Part shown: positions 43,767 to 51,424 of the stretch, in pieces
How the letters are laid out: each line of letters opens with the position of its first letter
Position numbering within the stretch: position 1 is the first letter of the stretch
DNA from: Micromonospora chokoriensis
Lineage (GTDB): Bacteria > Actinomycetota > Actinomycetes > Mycobacteriales > Micromonosporaceae
Assembly: GCF_000718555.1 (NCBI RefSeq)
Contig: NZ_JOAN01000025.1
Coordinates: 1-64,000, forward strand
DNA: 64,000 nt
Direction: 5' to 3'
The notes under the pieces: model-generated
Database searches by the model: none
Seen by the model: only the letters and a program-made list of their open reading frames with translations
Told to the model about the DNA's origin: nothing
Program-made: the position numbers and the translations under genes

Positions 43767-44323
43767 CCAACGCGGGGCACCGACTGCTGTGGACAATCGT
43801 CGCGCTGCTGCTGATAGCGGTCGGCGCGGCGGCGCTGGCGGCCAGTCTCGGCGCGCTGCCCGGCGCTGACCCGGCTGCGGTGCTGCTCAGCGCCGACCTG
43901 GTGGACCGGTGGCGGATGGCCGCGCCGTGGAGCACCCTGGCCGCAGCGGTCGCCGGGGCGCTGTTCGCTCTGGCCGGGCAGCGCCTGCTGGTCCGGGAAG
44001 CGCGGGGCCCCGGCGGTACGCTGCGCGGCACCCTGAGCCACCCCGGACGCCGACCGGGCCGGACCCGGCTGGCCGCCGACGTACTCGCCGACGCGCTGGT
44101 GCGCGACCTGACCGGCAACCCCGGCGTACGGCGGGCCCGCGTGGTGCTGACCGGCCCGCCACCGCACCCCGACCTGTGGATCCGGGTCGACCTCACGGCC
44201 GACGCGCCAGCCGCCGGCGTACGCGAGCACGTCCGCGCCGCGGTCCGCCGATTCGCGGCGACGACCGACTGCCAGCCCGCGCACCTCGACGTCACCGCCC
44301 GGATCGAGCCCAGCCGTCCCTGA
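43763..44323 (+). CDS. AmaP-like alkaline-shock membrane anchor
   Basis: 186 aa, ATG 43763. Two TM helices (LLWTIVALLLIAVGAAALAASLG; APWSTLAAAVAGALFALAGQRLL) enclose an extracytoplasmic loop; the C-terminal cytoplasmic domain (RTRLAADVLADALVRDLTGNPGVRRARVVLTG ... EHVRAAVRRFAAT) resembles the Asp23-like fold in AmaP. Likely docks Asp23 to the membrane. Last gene of the operon, 11 bp before the convergent TerC gene end. Confidence 0.8.
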   Translation: MTNAGHRLLWTIVALLLIAVGAAALAASLGALPGADPAAVLLSADLVDRWRMAAPWSTLAAAVAGALFALAGQRLLVREARGPGGTLRGTLSHPGRRPGRTRLAADVLADALVRDLTGNPGVRRARVVLTGPPPHPDLWIRVDLTADAPAAGVREHVRAAVRRFAATTDCQPAHLDVTARIEPSRP

Positions 44324-44334
44324 CCCCGACGGGC

Positions 44335-45276
44335 TCAGCCATCGGTTCGGCGGCGAGCGGCCAGGGTGCTGGCACCGATGGAGACCGCCAGGGTCAGCAC
44401 CACCACGGCGAGGGTCAACCAGACCGGCAGCTTGCCCACCGGCGTCTCGGCGAGGATCAGCTTGAGCCCGGCGAAGGCCAGCAGCAGCGCGAGCCCGTAC
44501 CGCAGGTAGCCGAAGTGTCGCAGCAGGCCGGCGAGGCAGAAGTAGAGGCTGCGCAGCCCCAGGACGGCGAACGCGGTGGCCGTCCACACCAGGAAGGTGT
44601 TGGTGGTGATGGCGAGGATCGCCGCCACCGAGTCGATGGCGAAGACCACATCGGTGGCCTCGATGGCGACGAGCGCCACCAGCAGGAGCGTCGCCACGCG
44701 CCGGTCGGCCACCCGGGCGGTGAACCGGTCGCCGTGGTAGCGGGCGTCGGTGGGGACCAGCCGCCGGAACAGGCGGACCACGACGTTGCGTTCCGGGTCG
44801 ACGTCGGGCTTCCCGCGTACGGCCAGCCGCCAGCCGGTCCAGATCAGGAACCCACCCAGCACGAACCCGGCCCAGGTGAGCCGGTCCAGCAGCTCGGCGC
44901 CGGCGAAGATGAACAGCAGCCGGAAGACGAGCGCCCCCACGACGCCCCAGAACAGCACCTTGTGCTGGTATCCCGGCGGCACCTGGAAATAGCCGAAGAG
45001 CAGCGCGAAGACGAACACGTTGTCCACCGAGAGCGCCTTCTCCAGCAGGTAGCCAGAGAAGTACGCGATGGCCGGGTCACCGCCGAGGCCCCACCAGACG
45101 ACCAGCCCGAACAGCAGGCCCGCGCCGATCCAGATGGCGCTCCACAGCAGCGCCTCGCGTAGCTCGATGACGTGGTTGTCCCGGTGCAGGAGCACATCCA
45201 CGGCGAGCATCACCGCGATCACCGCGCCGACCGCCGCCCAGGCCCACAGCGGCACCGTGACCGTCGCCTCAGCCAC
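44335..45276 (-). CDS. TerC-family membrane protein (Alx-like, probable Mn2+ exporter)
   Basis: 313 aa from GTG 45276 (GGAGGG 5 nt upstream); the ATG at 45291 lacks a site. About nine TM segments. Typical TerC motifs: EKALSVDNVFVFALLF with the metal-site Asp-Asn, and IEATDVVFAIDSVAAILAITTNTFLVW. Alx/TerC export Mn2+ and help load extracellular metalloproteins. I looked for a Mn riboswitch upstream and did not find one; a GC-rich hairpin lies at 45322-45357. Confidence 0.93.
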   Translation of the reverse strand: MAEATVTVPLWAWAAVGAVIAVMLAVDVLLHRDNHVIELREALLWSAIWIGAGLLFGLVVWWGLGGDPAIAYFSGYLLEKALSVDNVFVFALLFGYFQVPPGYQHKVLFWGVVGALVFRLLFIFAGAELLDRLTWAGFVLGGFLIWTGWRLAVRGKPDVDPERNVVVRLFRRLVPTDARYHGDRFTARVADRRVATLLLVALVAIEATDVVFAIDSVAAILAITTNTFLVWTATAFAVLGLRSLYFCLAGLLRHFGYLRYGLALLLAFAGLKLILAETPVGKLPVWLTLAVVVLTLAVSIGASTLAARRRTDG

Positions 45277-45321
45277 CGACGCCCTCCGCATCGACCGCGG
45301 TGCACCGCCCGTTACCAGGCC

Positions 45322-45357
45322 GGCCGGCCGTTTCCGAGCCTAGGTGAACGGCCGGCC
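45322..45357. promoter_or_regulatory. Strong inverted repeat upstream of terC
   Basis: GGCCGGCCGTT and AACGGCCGGCC with a 14-nt loop (TCCGAGCCTAGGTG). It lies 46 bp upstream of the terC GTG. Could be an operator or leader hairpin. Confidence 0.4.
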
Positions 45358-45463
45358 CCGCATCGGCGGTCCAACGAAGTCGGATCGGCCGTTCTCGTGG
45401 CCGGTCCCGGACGGGGGCGGCCGGGGTTCGACCGTCGTCAGGGTCGCCGGACCGGACCCGAGG

Positions 45464-45477
45464 GGGTCGAACGTCCC
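45464..45477. promoter_or_regulatory. DevR/OsdR-like box
   Basis: GGGTC-GAAC-GTCCC against the DevR (DosR) core GGGAC-N4-GTCCC: one mismatch. About 104 bp upstream of the DoxX start. Members of this regulon respond to hypoxia and NO. Confidence 0.4.
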
Positions 45478-45580
45478 GGGCCCTTGCGGTCTGTCGGCCC
45501 TGCCGCCGAGCACGCCGTGGGCGTCCACTGGAGATGCCACCGGGAAGCGCGGTGCGAAGCTGAGAAGGGACGTGGAGACC

Positions 45581-46129
45581 ATGACCGCGACGATCGAGCA
45601 GGTCACCGCCGAGAACACCGCTCCGAAGGCCCGTACCGCTCACCAGCGGGCCGTACGGTACATCCTGGCCGGCACCCGGCTGGCACTCGGCTGGATCTTC
45701 CTCTGGGCCTTCGTCGACAAGATGTTCGGCCTCGGGATGGCCACCGAGTCGAAGAACGCCTGGATCAACGGGGGCAGCCCCACCAAGGGATTCCTGACCT
45801 TCGGCGTGACCGGGCCGTTCAAGGATCTCTACACCGGGATCGCCGGTGCCGCCTGGGCGGACTGGCTCTTCATGGCCGGCCTGGCCGGGATCGGTGTCGC
45901 CCTGCTGCTCGGCATCGGCATGCGGGTCGCCGCCGTGGCCGGTGGGCTGCTGCTGGTCATGATGTGGACCGCCGTCCTGCCTCCCGAGAACAACCCCTTC
46001 ATGGACGACCACCTGATCTACGCCGCGGTGCTGGCGGTCCTGGCACTGGTCAACGCCGGCGACACCTGGGGCCTCGGCCGGGCCTGGGCGGCGCTGCCGA
46101 TCGTCCGGCGGATGCCCTGGCTCCGTTGA
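45581..46129 (+). CDS. DoxX-like integral membrane protein
   Basis: 182 aa, ATG 45581 with GGAGA upstream. A Thr/Ala-rich N-terminus, then four TM helices: YILAGTRLALGWIFLWAFVDKMFG (DoxX motif, with R-x2-LG-x-IFLWAF-x-DK), DWLFMAGLAGIGVALLLGIG, VAGGLLLVMMWTAVLPPENNPF, DDHLIYAAVLAVLALVNAGDTWGL. The long loop GGSPTKGFLTFGVTGPFKDLYTGIAG is shared by actinobacterial thiosulfate:quinone oxidoreductase-like DoxX proteins. Ends at a clear terminator. Confidence 0.87.
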   Translation: MTATIEQVTAENTAPKARTAHQRAVRYILAGTRLALGWIFLWAFVDKMFGLGMATESKNAWINGGSPTKGFLTFGVTGPFKDLYTGIAGAAWADWLFMAGLAGIGVALLLGIGMRVAAVAGGLLLVMMWTAVLPPENNPFMDDHLIYAAVLAVLALVNAGDTWGLGRAWAALPIVRRMPWLR

Positions 46130-46146
46130 ACCACCGCACACCCCTC

Positions 46147-46178
46147 GGCGGGCGTCACCAGCACCGGTGGCGCCCGCC
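46147..46178 (+). terminator. Terminator after the second DoxX gene
   Basis: GGCGGGCGTCACC (46147-46159) and GGTGGCGCCCGCC (46166-46178), one G-U pair, 6-nt loop. Confidence 0.82.
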
Positions 46179-46346
46179 ACACAGTCGTCCCACCGCCCGG
46201 GTCCGGAGCGCCACGGGAGCGTCGGTGCAGGATCGGCGTGTGGCGACGGCGAGGCAGGTGGCGGGTCCGCCGCACATCGGTGAGGTGTGATCCGGCAGGA
46301 TCGACGGTGACCGGACACATCACCCAACACGGCAGGAGATCCCCGC

Positions 46347-46739
46347 ATGACTCAGGCAGCAGGCGCCCAGTCGGGCAAGCCCGAGGTTGGTCCGATCGAG
46401 GGTGCACCGCCGGCCGACCTCGTGATCGAGGACATCACCGTGGGCGACGGCCCGCAGGCCGAGCCGGGCCAGCTGGTCAGCGTGCACTACGTCGGCGTGT
46501 CGCACTCCACCGGCGGCGAGTTCGACTCGTCCTGGAACCGGGGCGAGGCGTTCGACTTTCCGCTCGGCGGCGGTCAGGTCATCGCCGGGTGGGACCAGGG
46601 CGTCGCGGGCATGCGAGTCGGCGGCCGTCGCCGTCTGACCATCCCGCCGCACCTGGGTTACGGCAACCGTGGCGCCGGCGGCGTCATCAAGCCGGGCGAG
46701 ACGCTGGTCTTCGTCGTCGACCTGCTCGGCGTGAGCTGA
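46347..46739 (+). CDS. FKBP-type peptidyl-prolyl isomerase
   Basis: 130 aa, ATG 46347 (AGGAGA upstream). Single FKBP domain: GQLVSVHYVGVS, FDSSWNRGEAFDFPLGGGQVIAGWDQGVAGMRVGGRRRLTIPPHLGYG, then PGETLVFVVDLLGV. Cytoplasmic: no signal peptide. Speeds proline isomerisation during folding. Confidence 0.95.
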   Translation: MTQAAGAQSGKPEVGPIEGAPPADLVIEDITVGDGPQAEPGQLVSVHYVGVSHSTGGEFDSSWNRGEAFDFPLGGGQVIAGWDQGVAGMRVGGRRRLTIPPHLGYGNRGAGGVIKPGETLVFVVDLLGVS

Positions 46740-46748
46740 CCGACTGTC

Positions 46749-46776
46749 GGGGTCGCCGGCTCACGCCGGCGGCCCC
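46749..46776. terminator. Bidirectional terminator
   Basis: GGGGTCGCCGGC (46749-46760) and GCCGGCGGCCCC (46765-46776), 4-nt loop, between convergent genes. Confidence 0.78.
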
Positions 46777-46805
46777 GCGCCGCGCCAGGGTCCCCTCGGG
46801 CGGGG

Positions 46806-47192
46806 TCAGGCGGCCAGTTGCAGGTCTGTGGTCGCGGCCACCGGACGACGTGCGGCCTCGATCGCCGAGGCCGGCTCCAGAATCGGCATCACCCGGTGCA
46901 GACCGCTGACGCGCAGCACCCGTGCCACCACCGGGCTCGGGTCGACCAGGACCAGCTCGCCACCGCGGGCCCGCACCCGCAGGAACGCGGCGAGCAGCGC
47001 ACGGACGCCAGCGGCGGAGAGCAACCGCAGCTCGGACAACTCCAGGTGGAGCACCGGGCGGGCCGGCGCGGACCACAGCGCGGACCGGAACGCGGCCACC
47101 GTGGCGATGTCGACCTCGCCGGCCACCCGCATGAGGACCGTCTGGTCACCCACACTGACCTGCACGTCGAGCCGGTCGCTGTGCTCTTCCAT
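46806..47192 (-). CDS. STAS-domain anti-sigma factor antagonist
   Basis: 128 aa, ATG 47192. STAS fold: QTVLMRVAGEVDIATVAAFRSAL, LHLELSELRLLSAAGVRALLAAFLRV, with Ser in LLSAAG at the regulatory phosphorylation position; then GGELVLVDPSPVVARVLRVSGL. Would bind an RsbW-like kinase when dephosphorylated and free a sigma factor. No kinase or sigma-B gene nearby. Confidence 0.88.
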   Translation of the reverse strand: MEEHSDRLDVQVSVGDQTVLMRVAGEVDIATVAAFRSALWSAPARPVLHLELSELRLLSAAGVRALLAAFLRVRARGGELVLVDPSPVVARVLRVSGLHRVMPILEPASAIEAARRPVAATTDLQLAA

Positions 47193-47431
47193 GTGCAGAA
47201 ATCTAGCCGCCACCACCGACACTTTCGCCCCTTGAGGGGAGTGATTCCGGGTACGCCCAGGGGCATACCCCGAGGTCCCTCGCCTCCCTCTCGGGGTGGA
47301 GTCGGGGCAGTCCTCCCCTCCGGTCGCGGAGGTCGGGACAGCCGGGTCGATCCCCCGCTGATCACGGCCGCCGGCTCGCCGCGCGGACGAGGAACCCGAG
47401 GGTCGACCGACACCGGGTGGAGAATAGGTCG

Positions 47432-48448
47432 ATGCTGATCCCCCGACCCCGGCCGCCCCGGCTGATCCGTCCCGTCCGCGAGCCGGCGACCAGCCCTCCG
47501 GCGCTGGCCGGGGCGTGGGCCCCCACCGACCGCCGGCTCGACCACGCCGAATTGCTGCCCCTCCCCGAGGGTGCCGTCGGCCCCGAGGATGTGCTGGTCG
47601 ACGCCGGCGGGCGGGTGATCAGTGGCGACGAGGACGGTCGGCTCTGGTGGTGGCCGGTCGACGCGTCAGCCGGCACCCGACCCCAGTTGCTGGCCGAGAC
47701 CGGTGGCCGCCCGCTCGGCATCGAGCTGGACCCGTCCGGCGAGGCGCTGGTGGTCTGCGACGCGTACCGCGGGTTGCTGCGGGTCACGCCCGACGGCAAT
47801 GTACGCGAACTGACCGGGACGGCACCCCCGGTGCATCTGGCCAACAACGCGACGGTGAGCCGCGACGGCACCATCTACTTCACCGACAGCTCCGACCGGT
47901 TTCCGGTCTCGCACTGGAAGCGGGACCTGCTGGAGCACCGCCCCAACGGTCGGGTGCTGGCCCACCATCCGGGCAGCGGCCGCATCGAGGTGGTGACCGA
48001 CGGGCTGTACTTCCCCAACGGGATCGCGCTGACCCCGGACGAGTCGGCGCTGATGCTCGTGGAGACCAGCACCCACCGCCTGCTGCGCGTCGAGCTGAGC
48101 GGCGGTGTGCGGGTCCTCGCGGACCTGCCCGCGTACCCGGACAATCTCGCTTCGGTCGGCGACGGAACGTACTGGATCGCGCTGCCCAGCCCACGGGTGC
48201 CGATCGCCGAGCGGTTGCTGCCCCATCCGCGGCTGCGTCAGATCGCCGCGCTGCTGCCCGACGCGATGCAGCCGCAGCCACGCCGCTACGGGCTGGTCGC
48301 GCTTGTCGACGGCACGGGCACGGTCCGTCGGACGCTGCACGGTCCGAACGGGCACTACTCGATGATCACTGGGGTACGCCAGCACGGAGAGCAACTCTGG
48401 CTGGGCAGCCTGACCGGGGCCGGAGTGGCCCGCGTACCTCTGGGGTGA
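47432..48448 (+). CDS. Strictosidine synthase-like/SMP-30 beta-propeller protein
   Basis: 338 aa, ATG 47432 (GGAG 9 nt upstream). Six-bladed propeller signature: GPEDVLVDAGGRVISGDEDGRLW, GIELDPSGEALVVCDAYRGLLRV, NNATVSRDGTIYFTDSSDRFPVSHWKRDLLEHRPNGRVL, FPNGIALTPDESALMLVETSTHRLLRVEL, YPDNLASVGDGTYWIALPSPR. These are the motifs of strictosidine synthase-like lactonases/hydrolases (calcium-dependent); bacterial roles unknown, probably a lactonase. No signal peptide. Confidence 0.85.
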   Translation: MLIPRPRPPRLIRPVREPATSPPALAGAWAPTDRRLDHAELLPLPEGAVGPEDVLVDAGGRVISGDEDGRLWWWPVDASAGTRPQLLAETGGRPLGIELDPSGEALVVCDAYRGLLRVTPDGNVRELTGTAPPVHLANNATVSRDGTIYFTDSSDRFPVSHWKRDLLEHRPNGRVLAHHPGSGRIEVVTDGLYFPNGIALTPDESALMLVETSTHRLLRVELSGGVRVLADLPAYPDNLASVGDGTYWIALPSPRVPIAERLLPHPRLRQIAALLPDAMQPQPRRYGLVALVDGTGTVRRTLHGPNGHYSMITGVRQHGEQLWLGSLTGAGVARVPLG

Positions 48449-48482
48449 ATGCCCGGCCGCGACCCGCTTGTGTGCCGCGACC

Positions 48483-48513
48483 GGGCCGGTCCGCCGTTGT
48501 GGCGGGCCGGCCC
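48483..48513. terminator. Bidirectional terminator
   Basis: GGGCCGGTCCGCC (48483-48495) and GGCGGGCCGGCCC (48501-48513), 5-nt loop, one G-U pair, between convergent genes. Confidence 0.82.
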
Positions 48514-48534
48514 TGAGCTGCCGACGGCGGTGGT

Positions 48535-49803
48535 TCAGCGGCCGCTGACCGAGGGCGCCGGGGCGGGCGATCCGCCGGCCACCGCGCCCGGGTGCGCCGG
48601 GGCGACCGGGGCGGGCTTGAGCCCGGGCGGCACCGGCAGGGCGCTGCCCTTGGCGAACTCGTCCCAGCTCACGTTCCACGCGGTCCAGCCGTTGCCCGGT
48701 TGTAGGTCCACCTCGGTGCCCTTGACGGTGACCAGGTCACCGACCTGCGTCACCCCCATCAACCAGTCGGCCGCGGTGGCGGAGACGTTCGCGCAACCGT
48801 GCGAGACGTTGGTGTTGCCCTGGTCCCCTTCCGACCAGGGGGCGGAGTGGATGAACTCGCCGCCCCAGGTGTAGCGCTGGGCGTCGTCGACGTCGACCAC
48901 GTAGCCCCCGTTCGGCTCGCCCCGGGTGTCGAAGGTGACCCGCTCGTGCTTCTCCATGATCACCATCTTGCCGCTGGAACTCGGCGTGCTCGGCTTGCCC
49001 AGGCTGACCGGGATCCGGCGGATCTGCTTGCCGTCGCGCAGTACGGTCATCTGCTTGGTCGCGTTGTCGATCTCCAGCGAGACCTGTCGTCCGATCTTGG
49101 AGGTTGCCCGCCGCTCGGCGTCGCCGACCTTGTCCTTTCCGATCGGCAGACCCTCCAGACCGGCCCGGACGCTGATGGTGGTCCCCGGCTTCCAGAAATC
49201 GGGCGCCCGGTAATAGACCTGACTCCCATCGGCAAGCCACGACCAGGTGCCCGGCTGCGGTGGATTCGTCTTCACGAACAACCGCCGCTGGACATCCGCT
49301 CTGGCCTCTTTCGGAATTCCCGGGTCGAACGCCACCGTTACCGGCATTGCCGTGCCGTACGTCCGATTGCCGTTGAAATAGAGGGTGCTGGTGATCTGTG
49401 GTTTGGTCGATTTCGCCATCGTGGTGAATGTGGTGGTGCGGGTGGTGGTGGCACCGGAGTCACCGGTAGCGGTCACCTCGGCGGTGTAGGTCCGTCGCGG
49501 TTGCAGCGGAGCGCTCGGCACCCAGCCGGAGCCGTCCTCGCGCGGCTCGGCGCCGACCTGCTTGCCCTTGTCGTCGGTGAGGCGTACGCCAGTGACCCGC
49601 CCACCCTTGACCACGGTGCCCACCTCGGCGCTGACCGGGACGTCCCGGGCCTTGTCCCCCGGCGTCACGGCGAGCTCCAGCGGGGCGGCGTGCTTCTTGG
49701 CCGAGCCGGTCGCCGACTCCCGGCCGGCGGTGCACCCACCCAGGACGAGTGGTGCGGCTGCGATGGTTACCGCCAACAGCGTCAATCGCCGCCTAGACGT
49801 CAT
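48535..49803 (-). CDS. L,D-transpeptidase lipoprotein (LdtMt2-like)
   Basis: 422 aa. Lipoprotein signal (LLAVTIAAAPLVLGGC, lipobox LGGC with Cys about 24). Two Ig-like domains (about 45-130 and 130-240), then the YkuD catalytic domain with SLGKPSTPSSSGKMVI, HSAPWSEGDQGNTNVSHGCANVS; HGC holds the catalytic Cys. Forms 3-3 cross-links in peptidoglycan outside the membrane. A Pro/Ala-rich tail of about 30 aa follows. Divergent from the isomerase gene with a 627-bp region between. Confidence 0.94.
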   Translation of the reverse strand: MTSRRRLTLLAVTIAAAPLVLGGCTAGRESATGSAKKHAAPLELAVTPGDKARDVPVSAEVGTVVKGGRVTGVRLTDDKGKQVGAEPREDGSGWVPSAPLQPRRTYTAEVTATGDSGATTTRTTTFTTMAKSTKPQITSTLYFNGNRTYGTAMPVTVAFDPGIPKEARADVQRRLFVKTNPPQPGTWSWLADGSQVYYRAPDFWKPGTTISVRAGLEGLPIGKDKVGDAERRATSKIGRQVSLEIDNATKQMTVLRDGKQIRRIPVSLGKPSTPSSSGKMVIMEKHERVTFDTRGEPNGGYVVDVDDAQRYTWGGEFIHSAPWSEGDQGNTNVSHGCANVSATAADWLMGVTQVGDLVTVKGTEVDLQPGNGWTAWNVSWDEFAKGSALPVPPGLKPAPVAPAHPGAVAGGSPAPAPSVSGR

Positions 49804-49892
49804 GTTGAGTCCCCCCGTTTTCGACTACCCTCCGCCACATTCTGACCTGCACCCGACAGGAGTATCCGCAGTATTCAGAAATAATCGTCAGC

Positions 49893-49916
49893 GCATTTAC
49901 CGACGCATTTTCCGAC
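49893..49916. repeat. Two tandem 12-bp repeats upstream of the L,D-transpeptidase gene
   Basis: GCATTTACCGAC and GCATTTTCCGAC, one mismatch, about 90-110 bp upstream of the start codon. Direct repeats of this size often bind a response regulator dimer. Confidence 0.5.
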
Positions 49917-50185
49917 AATGTTCCAGTTGGCGGAACAGGGGCTCAACCGACCTCTGTCATGCGTTTCGCTCCGCTTGAGCGACGCAATACCGACTGTCCG
50001 AATGACAGGCATGCGCTCGGCCATGATCGTGCTCGATCACGGCCGGGCGCGGGGCGGGCCTGGGCGGTGGGTGTGGGCGGTGCGCGGCGGGGTGGGCACG
50101 GAAGTGGAAGGTCAGGCCCGGTGGCGCATGTCGGGAGCCGACTTTTGTCATCTGAAGCGAAACTTCTGCCGAACGCGACGAAGCT

Positions 50186-50214
50186 TTGCCTTCGTCCGGG
50201 GGCACGGGTAGGGT
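50186..50214 (+). promoter_or_regulatory. Housekeeping-type promoter of the isomerase/dehydrogenase pair
   Basis: TTGCCT (50186-50191), 17-nt spacer, TAGGGT (50209-50214). Gives a leader of about 210 nt before the ATG at 50431. The -35 box overlaps the right arm of a GACGAAG/CTTCGTC inverted repeat, a possible operator. Confidence 0.5.
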
Positions 50215-50430
50215 CACGATCTAGATAGAGGGTTGCCCATTCGTCGATCAACTTGCCGCCACCCCTGCCGGGTCGCCGCGTTCCGCTCCCGATGGGGCCG
50301 GGCCGCACCCGCACGCCGTCCCTCACCGTCCAGCCGGAGCCCGCCTCCGGCCGGTTCGGCGCGCCCGGCAGACGGCAGTCAGGTCGACCGCCGCCGACGG
50401 CGTACCAGCCGTCAGGAAGGGACCACCACC

Positions 50431-51402
50431 ATGGATCAACAACTCAACGAACCGGGGCCGACACCGGCGTCCGAGCCGATCAGCCGGCGAGGAATGCTGC
50501 GCGCCGCGACCGTCTCCGCCGCCGCAGTCGGCGCCGCCGGTCTGCTCGCCGGCCCGGCCGCCGCCGCGCCCACCACCGCCGCGCCCGCCGGGCAGGCCCA
50601 GGGCCGGCGCCGGGTGCCGGTGGACCGGATCAGCATCCAGCTCTACACGCTGCGTGATCAGTTGGCCGCCGACCTGCCCGGCACCCTGGACGGACTGCGC
50701 CGGATCGGCTACCGGCGAGTGGAGCACGCCGGTTTCGTCGGACGCACCGCCGCACAGTTCCGGGCCGCGCTCGACGACGCCGGGCTGCGTTCCACCTCCG
50801 GGCACGTCGGCATCCCACAGCCTTTCGACGCCGCCACCTGGGAACAGGCCCTTGCTGACGCCAACGTGGTGGGCTGCAAGAAGATCGTCCACCCGTACTT
50901 CGGTCGGGACGCGAGCGGTCAGCCGATCCGGGACCCCGCCGTCTACCGGGCCCTGGCCCGGGACCTGAACCGCGCCGGTCGGCTCGCCGAGCGGGCGGGG
51001 CTCGACTTCGGCTACCACAACCACCAGCTTGAGTTCGTGCCGCTGACCGGCGGTTCGACCGGGTTCGACATCCTCACCGCGCAGACCGATCCCCGGCTGG
51101 TCCACTTCGAGCTCGACCTCTACTGGACCTGGCGGGGGGCCCACGACCCGGTCGACGTGATCCGGGCCAACCGGGGTCGGATCCGCCAGGTGCACGTCAA
51201 GGACCTCGACGTCGAGGGTGGTTTCGCCGACCTCGGCGATGGCCTCATCGATTTCGGCCGCATCTTCGCCCACGAGCGGGAGGCCGGCATCGAGGAGTAC
51301 ATCGTGGAGCGTGACGACGCGGGCACCGCGCCGCGCTCCCCCGCCGACGCCCTGGACACCGCTCGGGTCGGCTTCGACTATCTCGCTTCACTTCGATACT
51401 GA
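50431..51402 (+). CDS. Tat-exported sugar phosphate isomerase/epimerase-like TIM-barrel protein
   Basis: 323 aa, ATG 50431 (GGAAGGGA upstream). Twin-arginine signal peptide SRRGMLRAATVSAAAVGAAGLLAGPAAAA, then a xylose-isomerase-like barrel: DRISIQLYTLRDQLAADLPGTLDGLRRIGYRRVEHAG, GLDFGYHNHQLEF, LVHFELDLYWTWRGAHDPVDVI, RIRQVHVKDLD. Metal ligands of the AP-endonuclease-2 superfamily (H, E, D, H) are likely in HNHQLEF, ELDLYW and HVKD. Export in folded form fits a metal enzyme acting outside the cell, perhaps on keto-glycosides. Followed 22 bp later by the dehydrogenase gene. Confidence 0.87.
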   Translation: MDQQLNEPGPTPASEPISRRGMLRAATVSAAAVGAAGLLAGPAAAAPTTAAPAGQAQGRRRVPVDRISIQLYTLRDQLAADLPGTLDGLRRIGYRRVEHAGFVGRTAAQFRAALDDAGLRSTSGHVGIPQPFDAATWEQALADANVVGCKKIVHPYFGRDASGQPIRDPAVYRALARDLNRAGRLAERAGLDFGYHNHQLEFVPLTGGSTGFDILTAQTDPRLVHFELDLYWTWRGAHDPVDVIRANRGRIRQVHVKDLDVEGGFADLGDGLIDFGRIFAHEREAGIEEYIVERDDAGTAPRSPADALDTARVGFDYLASLRY

Positions 51403-51424
51403 CACCACTCGGGGGACATACCTG

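Larger units (their letters stand above)
45277..45580. other. Divergent region between terC and the second DoxX gene
   Basis: 304 bp without a gene. It holds the hairpin at 45322-45357 near the terC side and a DevR/OsdR-like palindrome at 45464-45477 upstream of the DoxX gene. Confidence 0.5.
49804..50430. promoter_or_regulatory. 627-bp divergent regulatory region
   Basis: Between the L,D-transpeptidase (leftward) and the isomerase (rightward). The first 180 bp is notably A+T-rich and has a 12-bp tandem repeat (GCATTTACCGAC at 49893-49904, GCATTTTCCGAC at 49905-49916). An imperfect palindrome lies at 50019-50044 and a hairpin GACGAAG/CTTCGTC at 50177-50196. A promoter is visible at 50186-50214. 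The small frames in it show no coding signs. Confidence 0.5.

Noticed and set aside
45277..45400. Second Mn riboswitch upstream of terC
   Set aside because: Alx/TerC genes often have a yybP-ykoY element, but neither the GGGGAGTAG nor the GACCTTCGAC block occurs there; only a GC-rich hairpin.
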